Positions 44,860 to 55,017 of a stretch of 64,000 bases of DNA are shown here, in pieces. Position 1 is the stretch's first letter, and each line of letters opens with the position of its first letter. The notes under the pieces were generated by a model. It ran no database searches. It saw only the letters and a list, made by a program, of their open reading frames with translations, and was not told where the DNA came from. Origin of the DNA: Entoloma clypeatum. Lineage: Eukaryota; Basidiomycota; Agaricomycetes; Agaricales; Entolomataceae. The position numbers and the translations under genes are program-made. Where the stretch lies: the NCBI GenBank assembly GCA_963565915.1, contig OY751495.1:1-64000 (forward strand), given 5' to 3'.

Positions 44860-45170
44860 TGTTGAAACTTTTCCCATCACGTAGATTAGATTAGATTAGA
44901 TTACATCACGTGACCTTTACATATCTTCATTACATACTTGTTTGGTTGGTACAAACAGTAGTACGGTATATAAGACCAGGAAACTGTCAATATCAACAAG
45001 TTGTCTCTTGACTCTTAACCAGCTCCATCGCTCTCACCAGCCTCAACCGCTCTCACCAGCCTTACCCCCCTCCAAACCATGTAAGTGACTATAGCGGTAT
45101 CGTAGAGTACTTCCACTGTAGCCGTGTTGCTCAGTACACCTGTGGCTAGCGCCCAGGTGGAACTTCAACA
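44860..45170 (+). repeat. copia element 1, 3' LTR
   Basis: A 311-bp LTR with no difference from the 5' LTR seen by eye, preceded by the polypurine tract ATGGGGGGG and followed by target-duplication copy AGAGT. Confidence 0.95.
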
Positions 45171-45559
45171 AGAGTTGCTTTTGCAGCTTTGAACAGCTTT
45201 GACAAGCTGCTAAAGTTGGAAAAGCTGCTAAAGATGCTTAAGCTGTCATGTCTTTTTTAAGCTATGTACCTTGGCTTGTGCAAGACAACGGAGAGCTTAT
45301 TGAGCATCTTTAGCAACTTCGGCAAGACCATGACTACTTTCACAAGATGCATATTTCAGCTTGGAAGACCTGGCTTCACGCATTCAGTAGCATGTATCGA
45401 TACCATTGGTTCATTTTGCATAATGTATCTAATATTGTACACTCTACATGGCACCAAAAGTAGCATCAAACAAGGGTAGCAACGCGCGCTGAGTATCTGA
45501 TGTTAATGTTGTTGACGCACGATCGTACCGCAGACGATCATCTGACAAGCCAAACGGTA

Positions 45560-46107
45560 CTAACATCAGCCCACACATCGGTCAGGGCCACCTTTCGGTC
45601 ACCTCCAATATCTCCCTCAAACTAGGGTAAAGTAAGCTCAAACTTTTTCTATGGCCTAAAGTACATTCCTTTAGTCCATTCTGCATGTAATTTGTGTCTA
45701 GAACAGAGCCTCCAACGAGGTCGAATTGAGGCCACTTGTCACGCTGGCCGACAGATGCCGCATCGGAGCTTGAAACAGATCCTGAGTGTGTTGCGTTGAT
45801 TAACCCATGTTGCTATTGCACAGTTCCGACAGCCTTATAATTTCCATCAGCCAAATTGACCCCCTCGTAATTCAGCAAGCTGCCTTGCATTCTATCAACT
45901 ATATAATCCATATCTATATATTCTCCGTTATATCATCATTCTAATCTAGTAATGTACAGACATAGCCGCAAATCGAATACTTGGTTGTCGTTGCGCCAAA
46001 GCTTGCGTCGTTTGGGCACTGTGGAATTCGAATTTTGACCTTTTCGGGAGTGTGACATACTGTGACTGACCGAAAGGTGGCCTGACCGATGTGTGGGCTG
46101 ATGTTAG
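45560..46107. mobile_element. 548-bp MITE-like element with TA target duplication
   Basis: Inverted repeats of about 42 bp (45560-45601 and 46067-46107) match except for one extra G in the left arm. The ends read CTAACATC and GATGTTAG, each flanked by TA (45558-45559 and 46108-46109), as expected for Tc1/mariner-type cut-and-paste insertion. The ~465-bp interior has no transposase. Its ends differ from those of the element at 7394-7730. It sits between copia elements 1 and 2. Confidence 0.65.
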
Positions 46108-46212
46108 TAATCAGTACATATAGTCGATAAACAGACATGACCAAACATATGTACACACCCCAGATCGCCTCCTCACTGGTCCGCTTCTAAGCGCATTCCT
46201 TGCCCTTACCTA

Positions 46213-46233
46213 TCAACAGGTTATGGGCCCCGG
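46213..46233 (+). repeat. copia LTR end plus primer-binding-site remnant
   Basis: A 21-bp match to the junction between the LTR end and the primer-binding site of the copia elements, isolated in unrelated sequence about 90 bp before element 2. Probably a remnant of an older copy. Confidence 0.5.
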
Positions 46234-46324
46234 CCTGTAATTGACCAGTGTAATCCACGAGGCTGTATCGACAATATAGCTTGCTCTTTTTCTAATTCAT
46301 CCTCCAAATTTTCATTCTGCTTGT

Positions 46325-46634
46325 TGTTGAAACTTTTCCCATCACGTAGATTAGATTAGATTAGATTACATCATGTGACCTTTGCATATCTTCATTACAT
46401 ACTTGTTTGGTTGGTACAAACAGTAGTACGGTATATAAGACCAGGAAACTGTCAATATCAACAAGTTGTCTCTTGACTCTTAACCAGCTCCATCGCTCTC
46501 ACCAGCCTCAACCGCTCTCACTAGCCTTACCCCCTCCAAACCATGTAAGTGACCATAGCGGTATCATAGAGTACTTCCACTGTAGCTATGTTGCTCAGTA
46601 CACCTGTGGCTAGCGCCCAGGTGGAACTTCAACA
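46325..46634 (+). repeat. copia element 2, 5' LTR
   Basis: A 310-bp LTR with a CATGTG variant of the E-box, followed immediately by the GGTTATGGGCCCCGG primer-binding site. Confidence 0.93.
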
Positions 46635-46996
46635 GGTTATGGGCCCCGGATAGCAGAGGGACTTGGGAAACGCTGGCAACAGCGAGTACCTGCCCACTCT
46701 ACCCTGGTTGGCAAAGAACCGATCGAAAGATCTAGGTTCTGAGTCATACTTCTTCACATATGAACCTGGGAACGTCATTACGACAAGTACCTGTCATGAG
46801 ACGTCCCTAAGGGGATTGACCTAGTACACTTCATGTGGAAACGTTGATCGCACCTTATACGTTTCTGACATATAAAGGGTTTTCCCGTGACCGCTATTCC
46901 TAAAGGGAATATGTCATAAGGAATCATTTAATTGTTTTCTTGAATCATATTCATAACACATCACTGATTGGGAACCCTTTTTTAGATCCATCTACA

Positions 46997-49654
46997 ATGT
47001 CTACCTCTCGCTCTGCTCTTGACACCATCACCCCCTTTGACGGCATTGACTACCAAAGCTGGGCCGAGAAAATGAAGTCCTACCTCCTCCATCAAGGAGT
47101 CTGGCGCATCGTCTCTGGCGATATCACCCGTCCCGAGATCGCCGACTTCACCACTACGGTCTCCACTCCCGGTCCCACCGCCGCTGCTCCCCCTGTGCTG
47201 ACTACCACGGTCGACCAGCCCGGCTTCCGCAAGGAAGAAAAAGCCTGGATCAGGGACGACGACGTAGCTCTCGGGGCGATACGCCTAAAAATCTCTGAGG
47301 CGATCAGACGCCACATCAAAGACAGTACCTCGGCGCTTGGCGCATGGAAAACATTGAAAGACGCCTACTCCAAGATATCCCCGGCTGTCATCTTCGGCGA
47401 CTTCAAAGCCGCCGCCACCTACAAACTGTCTGGACGCGACCCCGTCCCTGAAATCAAACGCCTGGGGTCTCTCTTCGCCCGTCTCGCCGATTCGAATTTT
47501 GTCGTCCCCGATCTGATGCAGGCAATGATCTTGGCCAATGCGATTCCCGACGCCTGGTCATCACTCTCCACCGCTCTCTTCCAGGTGTATGACGCCGATG
47601 ACTTCACATGGCAGGCCGTCGCCGACGGCGTCATCTCGGAATACAGGCGCAAGTATTCGGTCGGGTCTACTCGTACGTCCAATGAGCAGGCCAAGAAAAT
47701 TTCTGGGACAAAGCGAAAGGGGCAGGACCCCAAATGGGAAAAGCAGCAAAAGCCGAGTACCTCACAGAACGACGCTGACGAGCAGCCTAACTCGACCGAC
47801 CATAGTACCGCTTCTGAAAAGAAGAAAGGAAAAGGACGCTGGCGCAATCAGAAGAAAAGCGCCAACACTGCGGACAACAAGTCCGACCATGTGGAGGAAA
47901 CAGTTGAGTTTGTTGCTCCCGCCATACACTTCCCTCCACCATCCTTCACTACCGTCACCGGGCGCGGAAAAACGATGAGTACCGCCCAGCCAGACTCTCA
48001 GCAGATGCAGTCGCTCCTTCAGCGAATGAACCCGCCTCCATCCCAGTACACCGGGCTTCCTTCGGGCAAGCCGTCCGTGTGGAAGAAAAACGACCATGTT
48101 CGCAAACTCGCGCGCGGCATTGGTGCTCGCCCCTCAGGGTCAAATCTTCGCATTCTGGATACGATTATCCCAGAAGAAGACGAAAGACCGTCCAAGCAGC
48201 GTCGAGTTACTCCGCCGCTGGACCAAACCCTTAGGATGATGGACATAGACCATCAAAGCGAGCGGATGGGGCCGGACCAATTCGAAGATGGGCTCATTGA
48301 ACTTGACGGTTCGTCATCTTCCTCTCCTGAATCTGACCAATTAAGGAAAGCTAATAACACCTCCTTGCAGACGTGTAAAATATTAGCTAGTACTAGTGCA
48401 GAATGTATGGATCATATTGACAACGATCTATATAAAAAATATACAAAGCACTTTGCGTCATGTACACACTGTAAGGAGAAAGAACATGCACAATGGATCT
48501 TAGACTCCGGTGCCTCGTTACACTTTACCCATGAGTTCAAGGACTTCGCGTACTACAGGCCTCTTAAGGCTAAGCGATTTGTCCAAACAGCTGAAAAGGG
48601 AAAGAAACTGGAAATTCTCGGAGTTGGGGCCGTTCCAGTACGGCATACCCTAAATGGGGAAGTAAAAACCCACCTTCTCCGACCTGTATTCTACATTCCG
48701 GACATGGACACACGCCTATTGTCCCTAGGCGTCTTCCTTAATCACGGATACAAAGTAGACGGAATGCGTGGAGAAATCAACATCTCCAAAGGACAGAACA
48801 AAATACAGTTCTCGCCTCACATTCTCGGACAAACCATTTATTGGTTAGACACTGAAATACGCTATGACCAAATCCACGCGATCTCTAGCGAAATCACTGT
48901 CGAAACCTGGCATAAACGCCTTGGCCACCCAAATGACCAAGCGCTCAATAAGATTCCCACTAGTACCAAAGGAGTACCCAAAATGTTATTACGTGAGAAA
49001 TCACAGGAAAGCTGCACGGGGTGTCTAAAAGGGAAAATGCCAAATCAATCTTATCCTAACTCGATGACAAGGGCTGTCAAACCCTTTGATTTGATCCATT
49101 CAGATTTGAAGCAGATATCCACGGCATCGTACCATAAGTACAAATATTTCCTTACCTTTTTGGACGATTTTTCATCCCATGTCTGGGTCGTCTTGCTTAG
49201 GAAGAAGTCAGGCGCCATCACGGTGCTGAAACAATTCCTTGCGATGATCCAGAATCAATTTGCCGCTACCCCTAAAAAGTGGCGGGTTGATGGAGGTGGA
49301 GAATTTGACGAATACAAGGATGTACTTGCCGATCATGGAATTCTGATCGATGTCACGCTCCCATATCAGCACCAGCAGAATGGTAGAGCAGAAAGGATCA
49401 ATCGAACACTATGGGAAAAATCTCAGGCATTGCACTTCGATGCATGCTTACCGCCCATGTGGTGGGAATTCTGTTTGGAACACGCAGCATTTCTCTACAA
49501 CAGAACCCCCATGCAGCGTCTTGAATGGAAAACCCCTTACTTCAGGGTAACCAATGAGATCCCCGACATGTCTAGCGTCAGAGTATTCGGATGTCAGGCA
49601 TATGTATATATCCCAAAGGAGAAACGTAGGAACTCCCTGGAATCAAGATCCTGA
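46997..49654 (+). CDS. gag-pol: copia element 2 Gag-protease-integrase part
   Basis: It has the same domains as element 1 (DSGA protease, HKRLGH zinc finger, D/D/E integrase) and starts at the ATG matching 40055. The Gag part differs at many positions and lacks three codons near 47935. From about 48004 onward no difference from element 1 was seen up to 50260. It ends at the shared TGA (49652-49654). Confidence 0.9.
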   Translation: MSTSRSALDTITPFDGIDYQSWAEKMKSYLLHQGVWRIVSGDITRPEIADFTTTVSTPGPTAAAPPVLTTTVDQPGFRKEEKAWIRDDDVALGAIRLKISEAIRRHIKDSTSALGAWKTLKDAYSKISPAVIFGDFKAAATYKLSGRDPVPEIKRLGSLFARLADSNFVVPDLMQAMILANAIPDAWSSLSTALFQVYDADDFTWQAVADGVISEYRRKYSVGSTRTSNEQAKKISGTKRKGQDPKWEKQQKPSTSQNDADEQPNSTDHSTASEKKKGKGRWRNQKKSANTADNKSDHVEETVEFVAPAIHFPPPSFTTVTGRGKTMSTAQPDSQQMQSLLQRMNPPPSQYTGLPSGKPSVWKKNDHVRKLARGIGARPSGSNLRILDTIIPEEDERPSKQRRVTPPLDQTLRMMDIDHQSERMGPDQFEDGLIELDGSSSSSPESDQLRKANNTSLQTCKILASTSAECMDHIDNDLYKKYTKHFASCTHCKEKEHAQWILDSGASLHFTHEFKDFAYYRPLKAKRFVQTAEKGKKLEILGVGAVPVRHTLNGEVKTHLLRPVFYIPDMDTRLLSLGVFLNHGYKVDGMRGEINISKGQNKIQFSPHILGQTIYWLDTEIRYDQIHAISSEITVETWHKRLGHPNDQALNKIPTSTKGVPKMLLREKSQESCTGCLKGKMPNQSYPNSMTRAVKPFDLIHSDLKQISTASYHKYKYFLTFLDDFSSHVWVVLLRKKSGAITVLKQFLAMIQNQFAATPKKWRVDGGGEFDEYKDVLADHGILIDVTLPYQHQQNGRAERINRTLWEKSQALHFDACLPPMWWEFCLEHAAFLYNRTPMQRLEWKTPYFRVTNEIPDMSSVRVFGCQAYVYIPKEKRRNSLESRS

Positions 49655-50467
49655 TTGATGATTTATCTCGGATCGAAACCAGGGGTCAAAGGATACCGCT
49701 TCATGGATCCTGAAACCAACACGATTTTCATGGGCGGGAAAGCTATCTTTGATGAAAGCAAGTACCCTAGATGCCACATTGACCCGTTGCCAGAAAACCA
49801 CCCAGAAATGGAAAACCCAGAGCCGGCTGATGAGTTTGAGGATCTCATTCCCGGCAGCAACGATGACGATAGTCACAACGAAACACCTCATATCCCAGTT
49901 CCCATTGAACAGGATCAACCTGAATCAGACAACGAACTGCCTGCCAGTGAGCCTGATGACGAACCGCGAGTACCCACTCCGGAACCCGAGCAAGTACCAG
50001 ATCGACCGATCAGGGAACGACGAGTTCGGAAGATGCCAGGAAGCATCTATGGGGAAGACACTCCAGCGTCTGATCTTGAAAAATTAGATTGAAGACGGAG
50101 ATTGGGCGGTCAAACGGCATGGATGAATGACCTCCTGATGGAGGCAACATCAGTCCAAGTTGGCATCGTTGAAATGTCCCATAAAGACATATACCCTCTT
50201 CCAAATAAAGAAGACTGGTATGCGGCTGAACGTAAAGAGCTAGACATGCTCAAACGCCGCTGGGTGATCACAGAGCTAGTACCCCTGCCTGCAGGAAGGA
50301 AAGCTCTAAAGAACAAATGGGTTTACAACGAAAAGTCCGACGGGCGCCTGAAAGCACGCCTCGTCGCAAAAGGATTTTCACAAGTAGAAGGGATCGACTT
50401 TGATCAGATCTTCTCACCAGTCGTAAGATATGAAACCGTCCGACTAATACTGGCATTGACAGCCCTT
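49655..50467 (+). pseudogene. pol: copia element 2 pol, left part before the gypsy insertion
   Basis: The frame continues after TGA at 49652-49654 through an acidic integrase tail, a second shared TGA (50090-50092) and the start of reverse transcriptase ([11 protein letters not shown]). It is cut by the gypsy insertion after ...TALCY-type junction codons. The right half resumes at 57054. Confidence 0.88.
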
Positions 50468-50837
50468 TGTTATGCGTAACAAACCGTTCCAAGGTTCGGG
50501 CAGAGTATGCAGGAAGATGGAAAGGCGAAGAGCAATGTGATTGCTAAATCTAAGGAATGTAGCTATGGTACATGAGGTTTATATAGTACTGACTATGAGC
50601 GGTAGCGAATGAGTCAGTAACTGCGGAAGGCAGTGCGCATGAGTAAGGCGACTGCGGAAGGCTATGCACTAATGAGTAAGCTGACTGCGGAATGAGTCAG
50701 ACAGCTGCGGAAAGCGAGTCAGCGCGAGAGCGAAGTATACTAAAGGGAATAAAGTATAATACGATATGTGTAAGCGGGGGCCGATGAGTAAAAGTGAAGA
50801 GGTAAGCGTATACATCCGTAGTCGTTAGTCCATAACA
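50468..50837 (-). repeat. gypsy 3' LTR
   Basis: A 370-bp LTR. It contains about four copies of a 30-40-bp motif with the core CTGCGGAA next to TGAGTCA or TGAGTAA, upstream (in element sense) of a TATATAAA box at 50578-50585. Confidence 0.95.
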
Positions 50838-50922
50838 TGTTCCCCTCCTCAAGGTCTGTGTCCTCACAGACTACCTACTCCCATCCATCGTTGCCATTTG
50901 GATCGGCCCAGGCAGGGTCAAC

Positions 50923-51405
50923 TCAGTTACCCCAATCCTTTATCAGTTCATCGTTTACCGCCGTGGCAAACTCTAAACCTCGAATGGCGAGGCGAAGGCG
51001 TCGATTCTCGACAGCAAGGGTGTTGGTATAGTTTTTGAGGATGAGTTTCTCCTCAGCGGTGGGGGCGGTTGGTAAATCGGAGAGGGTATGAAGGCGGATA
51101 TGCATCTGCCGGTGGAGGATGTCGGCAACGGAGGTTTCGAGCGCATGGATCTGGTCGCGCATGGAGAGCGCTTCGCCGATGAGGGTGGTGATGGTGGGGT
51201 TGATATCGGAAGCATCGGTGGAGGCGGCGGTGATGTTGGACATGGTGCAGAGGATGTTGGAGAGATAGAGGAAGAATGGAGTAGCTATATTTGAAGACGG
51301 AGCGGGGAACTCGGTGGGTTTTTGACTGATGAGGTCGATGTTGTTGGCTGCTTTCAACAGGTGTCTTTTATTGTGGACGCGACGGGTTCTGCCGATGGAA
51401 ATCAC
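50923..51405 (-). CDS. gypsy third open frame, downstream of pol
   Basis: A 160-codon frame overlaps the last 38 bp of pol and ends about 85 bp before the 3' LTR. An internal ATG at 51243 would give 106 residues (starting MSNITAAS) with a heptad-rich stretch of Leu/Ile/Glu/Arg that could form a coiled coil. No known gypsy domain is recognised. It lies in a young element, so preservation says little about selection. It may be an accessory protein or untranslated sequence. Confidence 0.45.
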   Translation of the reverse strand: MISIGRTRRVHNKRHLLKAANNIDLISQKPTEFPAPSSNIATPFFLYLSNILCTMSNITAASTDASDINPTITTLIGEALSMRDQIHALETSVADILHRQMHIRLHTLSDLPTAPTAEEKLILKNYTNTLAVENRRLRLAIRGLEFATAVNDELIKDWGN

Positions 51406-54400
51406 GGATCAAATCTTGAGCGTTCTGAACATTAGCTCGCGGTTCCCATGTGTTCTCTTCTGGGCCATATCCTTCCCATTGGACGAGGTACTGGATCTTT
51501 CCGCGGAACTTTCGAGAGTCCAGGATCGTAGACATATGGTACTCTTTTCGTCCTTCAACGATGATCGGATCAGGGGCTGGTTTCTTTTTCTGGATGGCGT
51601 ATTTCGGAGTTTCATATGGAGACAACAGGGTCTCGTTGAACACAGGGTGAATCATCTTCCAAGTCTTCGGAAGATCAAGAAGGTACGCGCTAGCTCCTTT
51701 CTTCTCTAGGACTTTGAATGGTCCATGTCGGAGTGCATCAAGTTTCTTTGAGGGTCGATCGGTCCTGATGTTAGTCCCTTCCAGCCACACCTTGTCTCCG
51801 ATGCGGTAGTCCCGAGACGGACTTCGCCGTGTGTCAACTGTCTTCTTCATCTGATCCTGTGCTTGTTTCAGCGCAGCATTGGCTTCTTCTCGTGCCTGTT
51901 TGAGTTTTTTCAAGAAGTCGTTGGCAGCCGGATTGGTATCCTCTAACACGAGTTCTCCCTTCCACAGGTGTAAACCGTAGTTGAGGTAGAATGGGGTGTG
52001 CTTCGTTGCCTGGTGCTCTTTGTCATTGTACTGGAACTCTGCGATTGCGATCCATTCTGCCCAATCATCCTGTAGATGGTTGACAAAGTTTCGTAAGAAT
52101 GCTTCTGTTTCCTGATGCGATCGCTCGGCCTGTCCATCAGTCTGTGGGTGGTACGCGGTGGACAGGTTCCTCTTGATCCCCAACATGCGGCAGAGTATCT
52201 CCATGAACTTCGCAGCGAACTGTGGTCCCCTATCGCTGATGATCTTCTTGGGGATCCCATGAAGCTTCCATATCTGGTCCCGATAGATCTTGGCTAATCC
52301 TTCAGCCGATAGTTCCACGGTTGTCGGGATGAGATGAAGCATCTTTGAATGTCTGTCCGTGATGACCAGAATTGCGTTCTTCCCATCAGATTCTGGTATC
52401 GGTCCCACGACGTCAATCCCTATGTCTTCCCATGGTTGACTTGGCGCGGCGTTAGGGTGTAGAGGGGCGTGTCTCCTTTGGCGGCTGATCTTGTTACGTT
52501 GACAGGTGTCACAACCTTTCACATATTTCTTTACGTCGTGTAGGATGGTGGGCCACCAGTAGGTGCGAGTGAGGAGTTCATGTGTTCGATATTGTCCTGG
52601 ATGTCCTGCTACTGGTGCGTCGTGCGCTTCAAACATCAGTTCTTGGCGCAATTGTGGGTCTGGTGGAACATAGACTTGTTCTCCTGCGTAGGTGATGCCA
52701 TTTTCCTGCTGGTACCAGTGAGGATTCTTCTTCAGACCCTGGGCTACTTCTGTCTCCATGCGATTCGAGGCCTTGATGCGTGCGATCCATGGGTTTTCGA
52801 TGGTTGTGATGTTTCCGATTTTGATGGAATCAGATGTTTCACCCCCTTCAAAGAATTGTTCCTCCGTGAACATCTCCATTTGTATCACATCTTCTGATTC
52901 CAATCGTTTCAAAAATAGCCCCTCCTTGAGCATTTGGTCGCTGTCCTGCGGCTCGAGTTCCGTCTCATACCAGGGTAAACGTGATAGGATGTCTGCTTTC
53001 GCGTTTGTCTTCCCAGGTACATGTCGCAATTCGAAGTCATAGTCTTGTAACTTCATCTTCCAGCGCCTCTGTCGTTGGTTTAGGTCCTGAGGGCGCCGGA
53101 AATACTCCAGGTTTTTGTGATCGGTTAAGATCTCGAAACGCTCCTTGGCTTCAAGTAGATAATGTCGCCAGTCCTTCAGTGCTTCCATGACTGCCAAGAG
53201 TTCCTTGTCATATATCTCGTAATTCTGTTCGGCCGCGGACATGGTCCGCGACAAGAACGCGATAGGATGCCACTTGTCGTCTTGTTTCTGTGAAAGTACC
53301 GCTCCAATCGCATAACCCGATGCATCGGTTTCGACCCTGAACTGTCCGTCCGGTTTGGGCAATGCCAAGACTGGTGCCGTCGTGATTGCCCGTATGAGAC
53401 CTTCAAATGCTTCTTGCGCCGTTGGTCCCCACGTGAATGCTGTATTTCCCGTAAGTGTTGTGAGTGGCTTTGCGATGTTCGAGTATCCTTCAATAAAGCG
53501 TCGATAAAAATTGGCAAATCCCAGGAACTTCTGGACTTCCTTTTTTGATGTGGGTATTCGCCAGTTCCGGATTGTGTCCACCTTTTCAGTTTCCATCTCA
53601 ACACGTCCTTCTCCAACGACATATCCCAATATGGGGCATTTCGTCACTTCCCAAAGACACTTCTTCTCCTTTAGGAACAGGTCGTTGTCTGACAGAATCT
53701 GCAAGATCTCTTCGGTGTTCCGGGCGAGTTCTTCCTTGGTTTTACCAATAACCACTATGTCATCCATGTAAATCACACAGATGCGCTGACGGATCTGATC
53801 CCTGAATAGGCTGGCCATCATCCGAGAGAACGTTCCCGGGGAGTTGTAGAGACCGAAAAACATGACCAATGGTTCAAACAATCCTCGGCTGGTCAGGAAG
53901 GCGGCTTTCCATTCGTCACCCTTCTTGATCCGCACATTATTGTATCCCCACATGATGTCCATTTTGTTGAAGTAGACTGCGTCCTTCAATACATCCAAGA
54001 GGTCGTTGATGCGTGGGAGTGGGAATTTGTCCTTAACCGTGAATTTATTGACCGTGCGATAATCCTGTACCAATCGTTTGGAACCGTCTTTCTTGTTAAT
54101 GAAGAAGCAGGGTGATGCATAAGGGGATTTGGATGGTCGGATCTTTCCGGTTGCCAGGCCTTCATCGATGAATTCGTCCAGTTCTTCTTGCTCCTTTTGG
54201 GTCATAGGGTACGTGTTTCCTCCTAGCTCCTTTGGTGCATCCGGTGTAAGTTCAATGCCGTGGTCCCATTCTCTTTCCTTTGGGATCTTGTCGAAGTTTT
54301 TTTTTTCAAAGAGGTGGGCAAAACGTTCGACATATGAGGGTCGTTTGGTTGTGGGAGGTGGTGTGGGAGTAACTGCTTCAATTATGGGGTCTCCGGGCTT

Positions 54401-54976
54401 CCAATTCTGATCTGATTTCTTGGGCGCGTCCTTGTCTCGTACTTCCACCATGCGAACCCGATGTTTGCGACCATTAAGGTTAACCCTGAAATCCGAGTGT
54501 TTGGTTTGGCATGTTGATGGGCATCGGTTGAATGTTACAGCGCCGGTTGTCCAGTTGATTGTGGGGTTGTGGTGCACCAACCAGTCATGTCCCAAAAGCA
54601 TGTCCGTTCTCCCAATGTCCAATACCATTGCTTCCATGGTTTCCTGGTGTGTTCCTAGGTCCAGCTTGACTTCGGCAAGTTTTTCTGCTTTCTGTTGTCG
54701 GTTCGGCGATCCATCCGCATTTAGGATTGATATGGGCTTCATTCCTCGTGTGGGAAGGTTCTGTTCGCGTACTATTCTGGGATGGATACATGTGCGTTCA
54801 CATCCGCTATCAACCTCGGGTCGAATGGCCTTTGGTCCTCGTCGTGTTTTGATCTGAGCTTGCAGCTTGATCTCTCGTCGTTTCGGAGGTTTATCTCCCT
54901 TGACAATCTTAGTTGACGCAACGGCTTGCTTTGCAGGGATAACATAAGTTATATTGTCTGTAGTTGCACCAGGCAA
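51368..54976 (-). CDS. pol: gypsy Pol polyprotein with C-terminal chromodomain
   Basis: An uninterrupted 1202-codon frame with no ATG at its start (the first listed codon is TTG), so it is probably made by -1 frameshifting from gag. Domains in order: aspartic protease (EVDSGCERT, about residue 56), reverse transcriptase (FFINKKDGSKRLVQDYR, then YMDD near 405), RNase H (VETDASGYAIGAVLSQ), integrase zinc finger (HDAPVAGHPG...C..C), catalytic D, D, E (DVVGPIP, SDRGPQF, HPQTDGQAERSHQE), GPF-type C-terminus (HGPFKVLEKKG) and a chromodomain (YLVQWEGYGPEENTWEP). Chromodomains target such elements to marked chromatin. No break is seen. Confidence 0.93.
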   Translation of the reverse strand: MPGATTDNITYVIPAKQAVASTKIVKGDKPPKRREIKLQAQIKTRRGPKAIRPEVDSGCERTCIHPRIVREQNLPTRGMKPISILNADGSPNRQQKAEKLAEVKLDLGTHQETMEAMVLDIGRTDMLLGHDWLVHHNPTINWTTGAVTFNRCPSTCQTKHSDFRVNLNGRKHRVRMVEVRDKDAPKKSDQNWKPGDPIIEAVTPTPPPTTKRPSYVERFAHLFEKKNFDKIPKEREWDHGIELTPDAPKELGGNTYPMTQKEQEELDEFIDEGLATGKIRPSKSPYASPCFFINKKDGSKRLVQDYRTVNKFTVKDKFPLPRINDLLDVLKDAVYFNKMDIMWGYNNVRIKKGDEWKAAFLTSRGLFEPLVMFFGLYNSPGTFSRMMASLFRDQIRQRICVIYMDDIVVIGKTKEELARNTEEILQILSDNDLFLKEKKCLWEVTKCPILGYVVGEGRVEMETEKVDTIRNWRIPTSKKEVQKFLGFANFYRRFIEGYSNIAKPLTTLTGNTAFTWGPTAQEAFEGLIRAITTAPVLALPKPDGQFRVETDASGYAIGAVLSQKQDDKWHPIAFLSRTMSAAEQNYEIYDKELLAVMEALKDWRHYLLEAKERFEILTDHKNLEYFRRPQDLNQRQRRWKMKLQDYDFELRHVPGKTNAKADILSRLPWYETELEPQDSDQMLKEGLFLKRLESEDVIQMEMFTEEQFFEGGETSDSIKIGNITTIENPWIARIKASNRMETEVAQGLKKNPHWYQQENGITYAGEQVYVPPDPQLRQELMFEAHDAPVAGHPGQYRTHELLTRTYWWPTILHDVKKYVKGCDTCQRNKISRQRRHAPLHPNAAPSQPWEDIGIDVVGPIPESDGKNAILVITDRHSKMLHLIPTTVELSAEGLAKIYRDQIWKLHGIPKKIISDRGPQFAAKFMEILCRMLGIKRNLSTAYHPQTDGQAERSHQETEAFLRNFVNHLQDDWAEWIAIAEFQYNDKEHQATKHTPFYLNYGLHLWKGELVLEDTNPAANDFLKKLKQAREEANAALKQAQDQMKKTVDTRRSPSRDYRIGDKVWLEGTNIRTDRPSKKLDALRHGPFKVLEKKGASAYLLDLPKTWKMIHPVFNETLLSPYETPKYAIQKKKPAPDPIIVEGRKEYHMSTILDSRKFRGKIQYLVQWEGYGPEENTWEPRANVQNAQDLIRDFHRQNPSRPQ

Positions 54977-55017
54977 GTGAGTTCGTTTAATGGATAAGGG
55001 TCGCGACTTAGCGTCGT

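Larger units (their letters stand above)
39381..45170 (+). mobile_element. Ty1/copia element 1, complete, with target duplication
   Basis: The two LTRs (39381-39691 and 44860-45170, 311 bp each) show no difference by eye, and the element is flanked by the 5-bp duplication AGAGT (39376-39380 and 45171-45175). These features mark a recent insertion. Inside are a primer-binding site, a single gag-pol reading frame with two in-frame TGA codons, and a G-rich polypurine tract (44852-44859) next to the 3' LTR. The LTR ends are TGTTGAA and TTCAACA. Confidence 0.97.
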
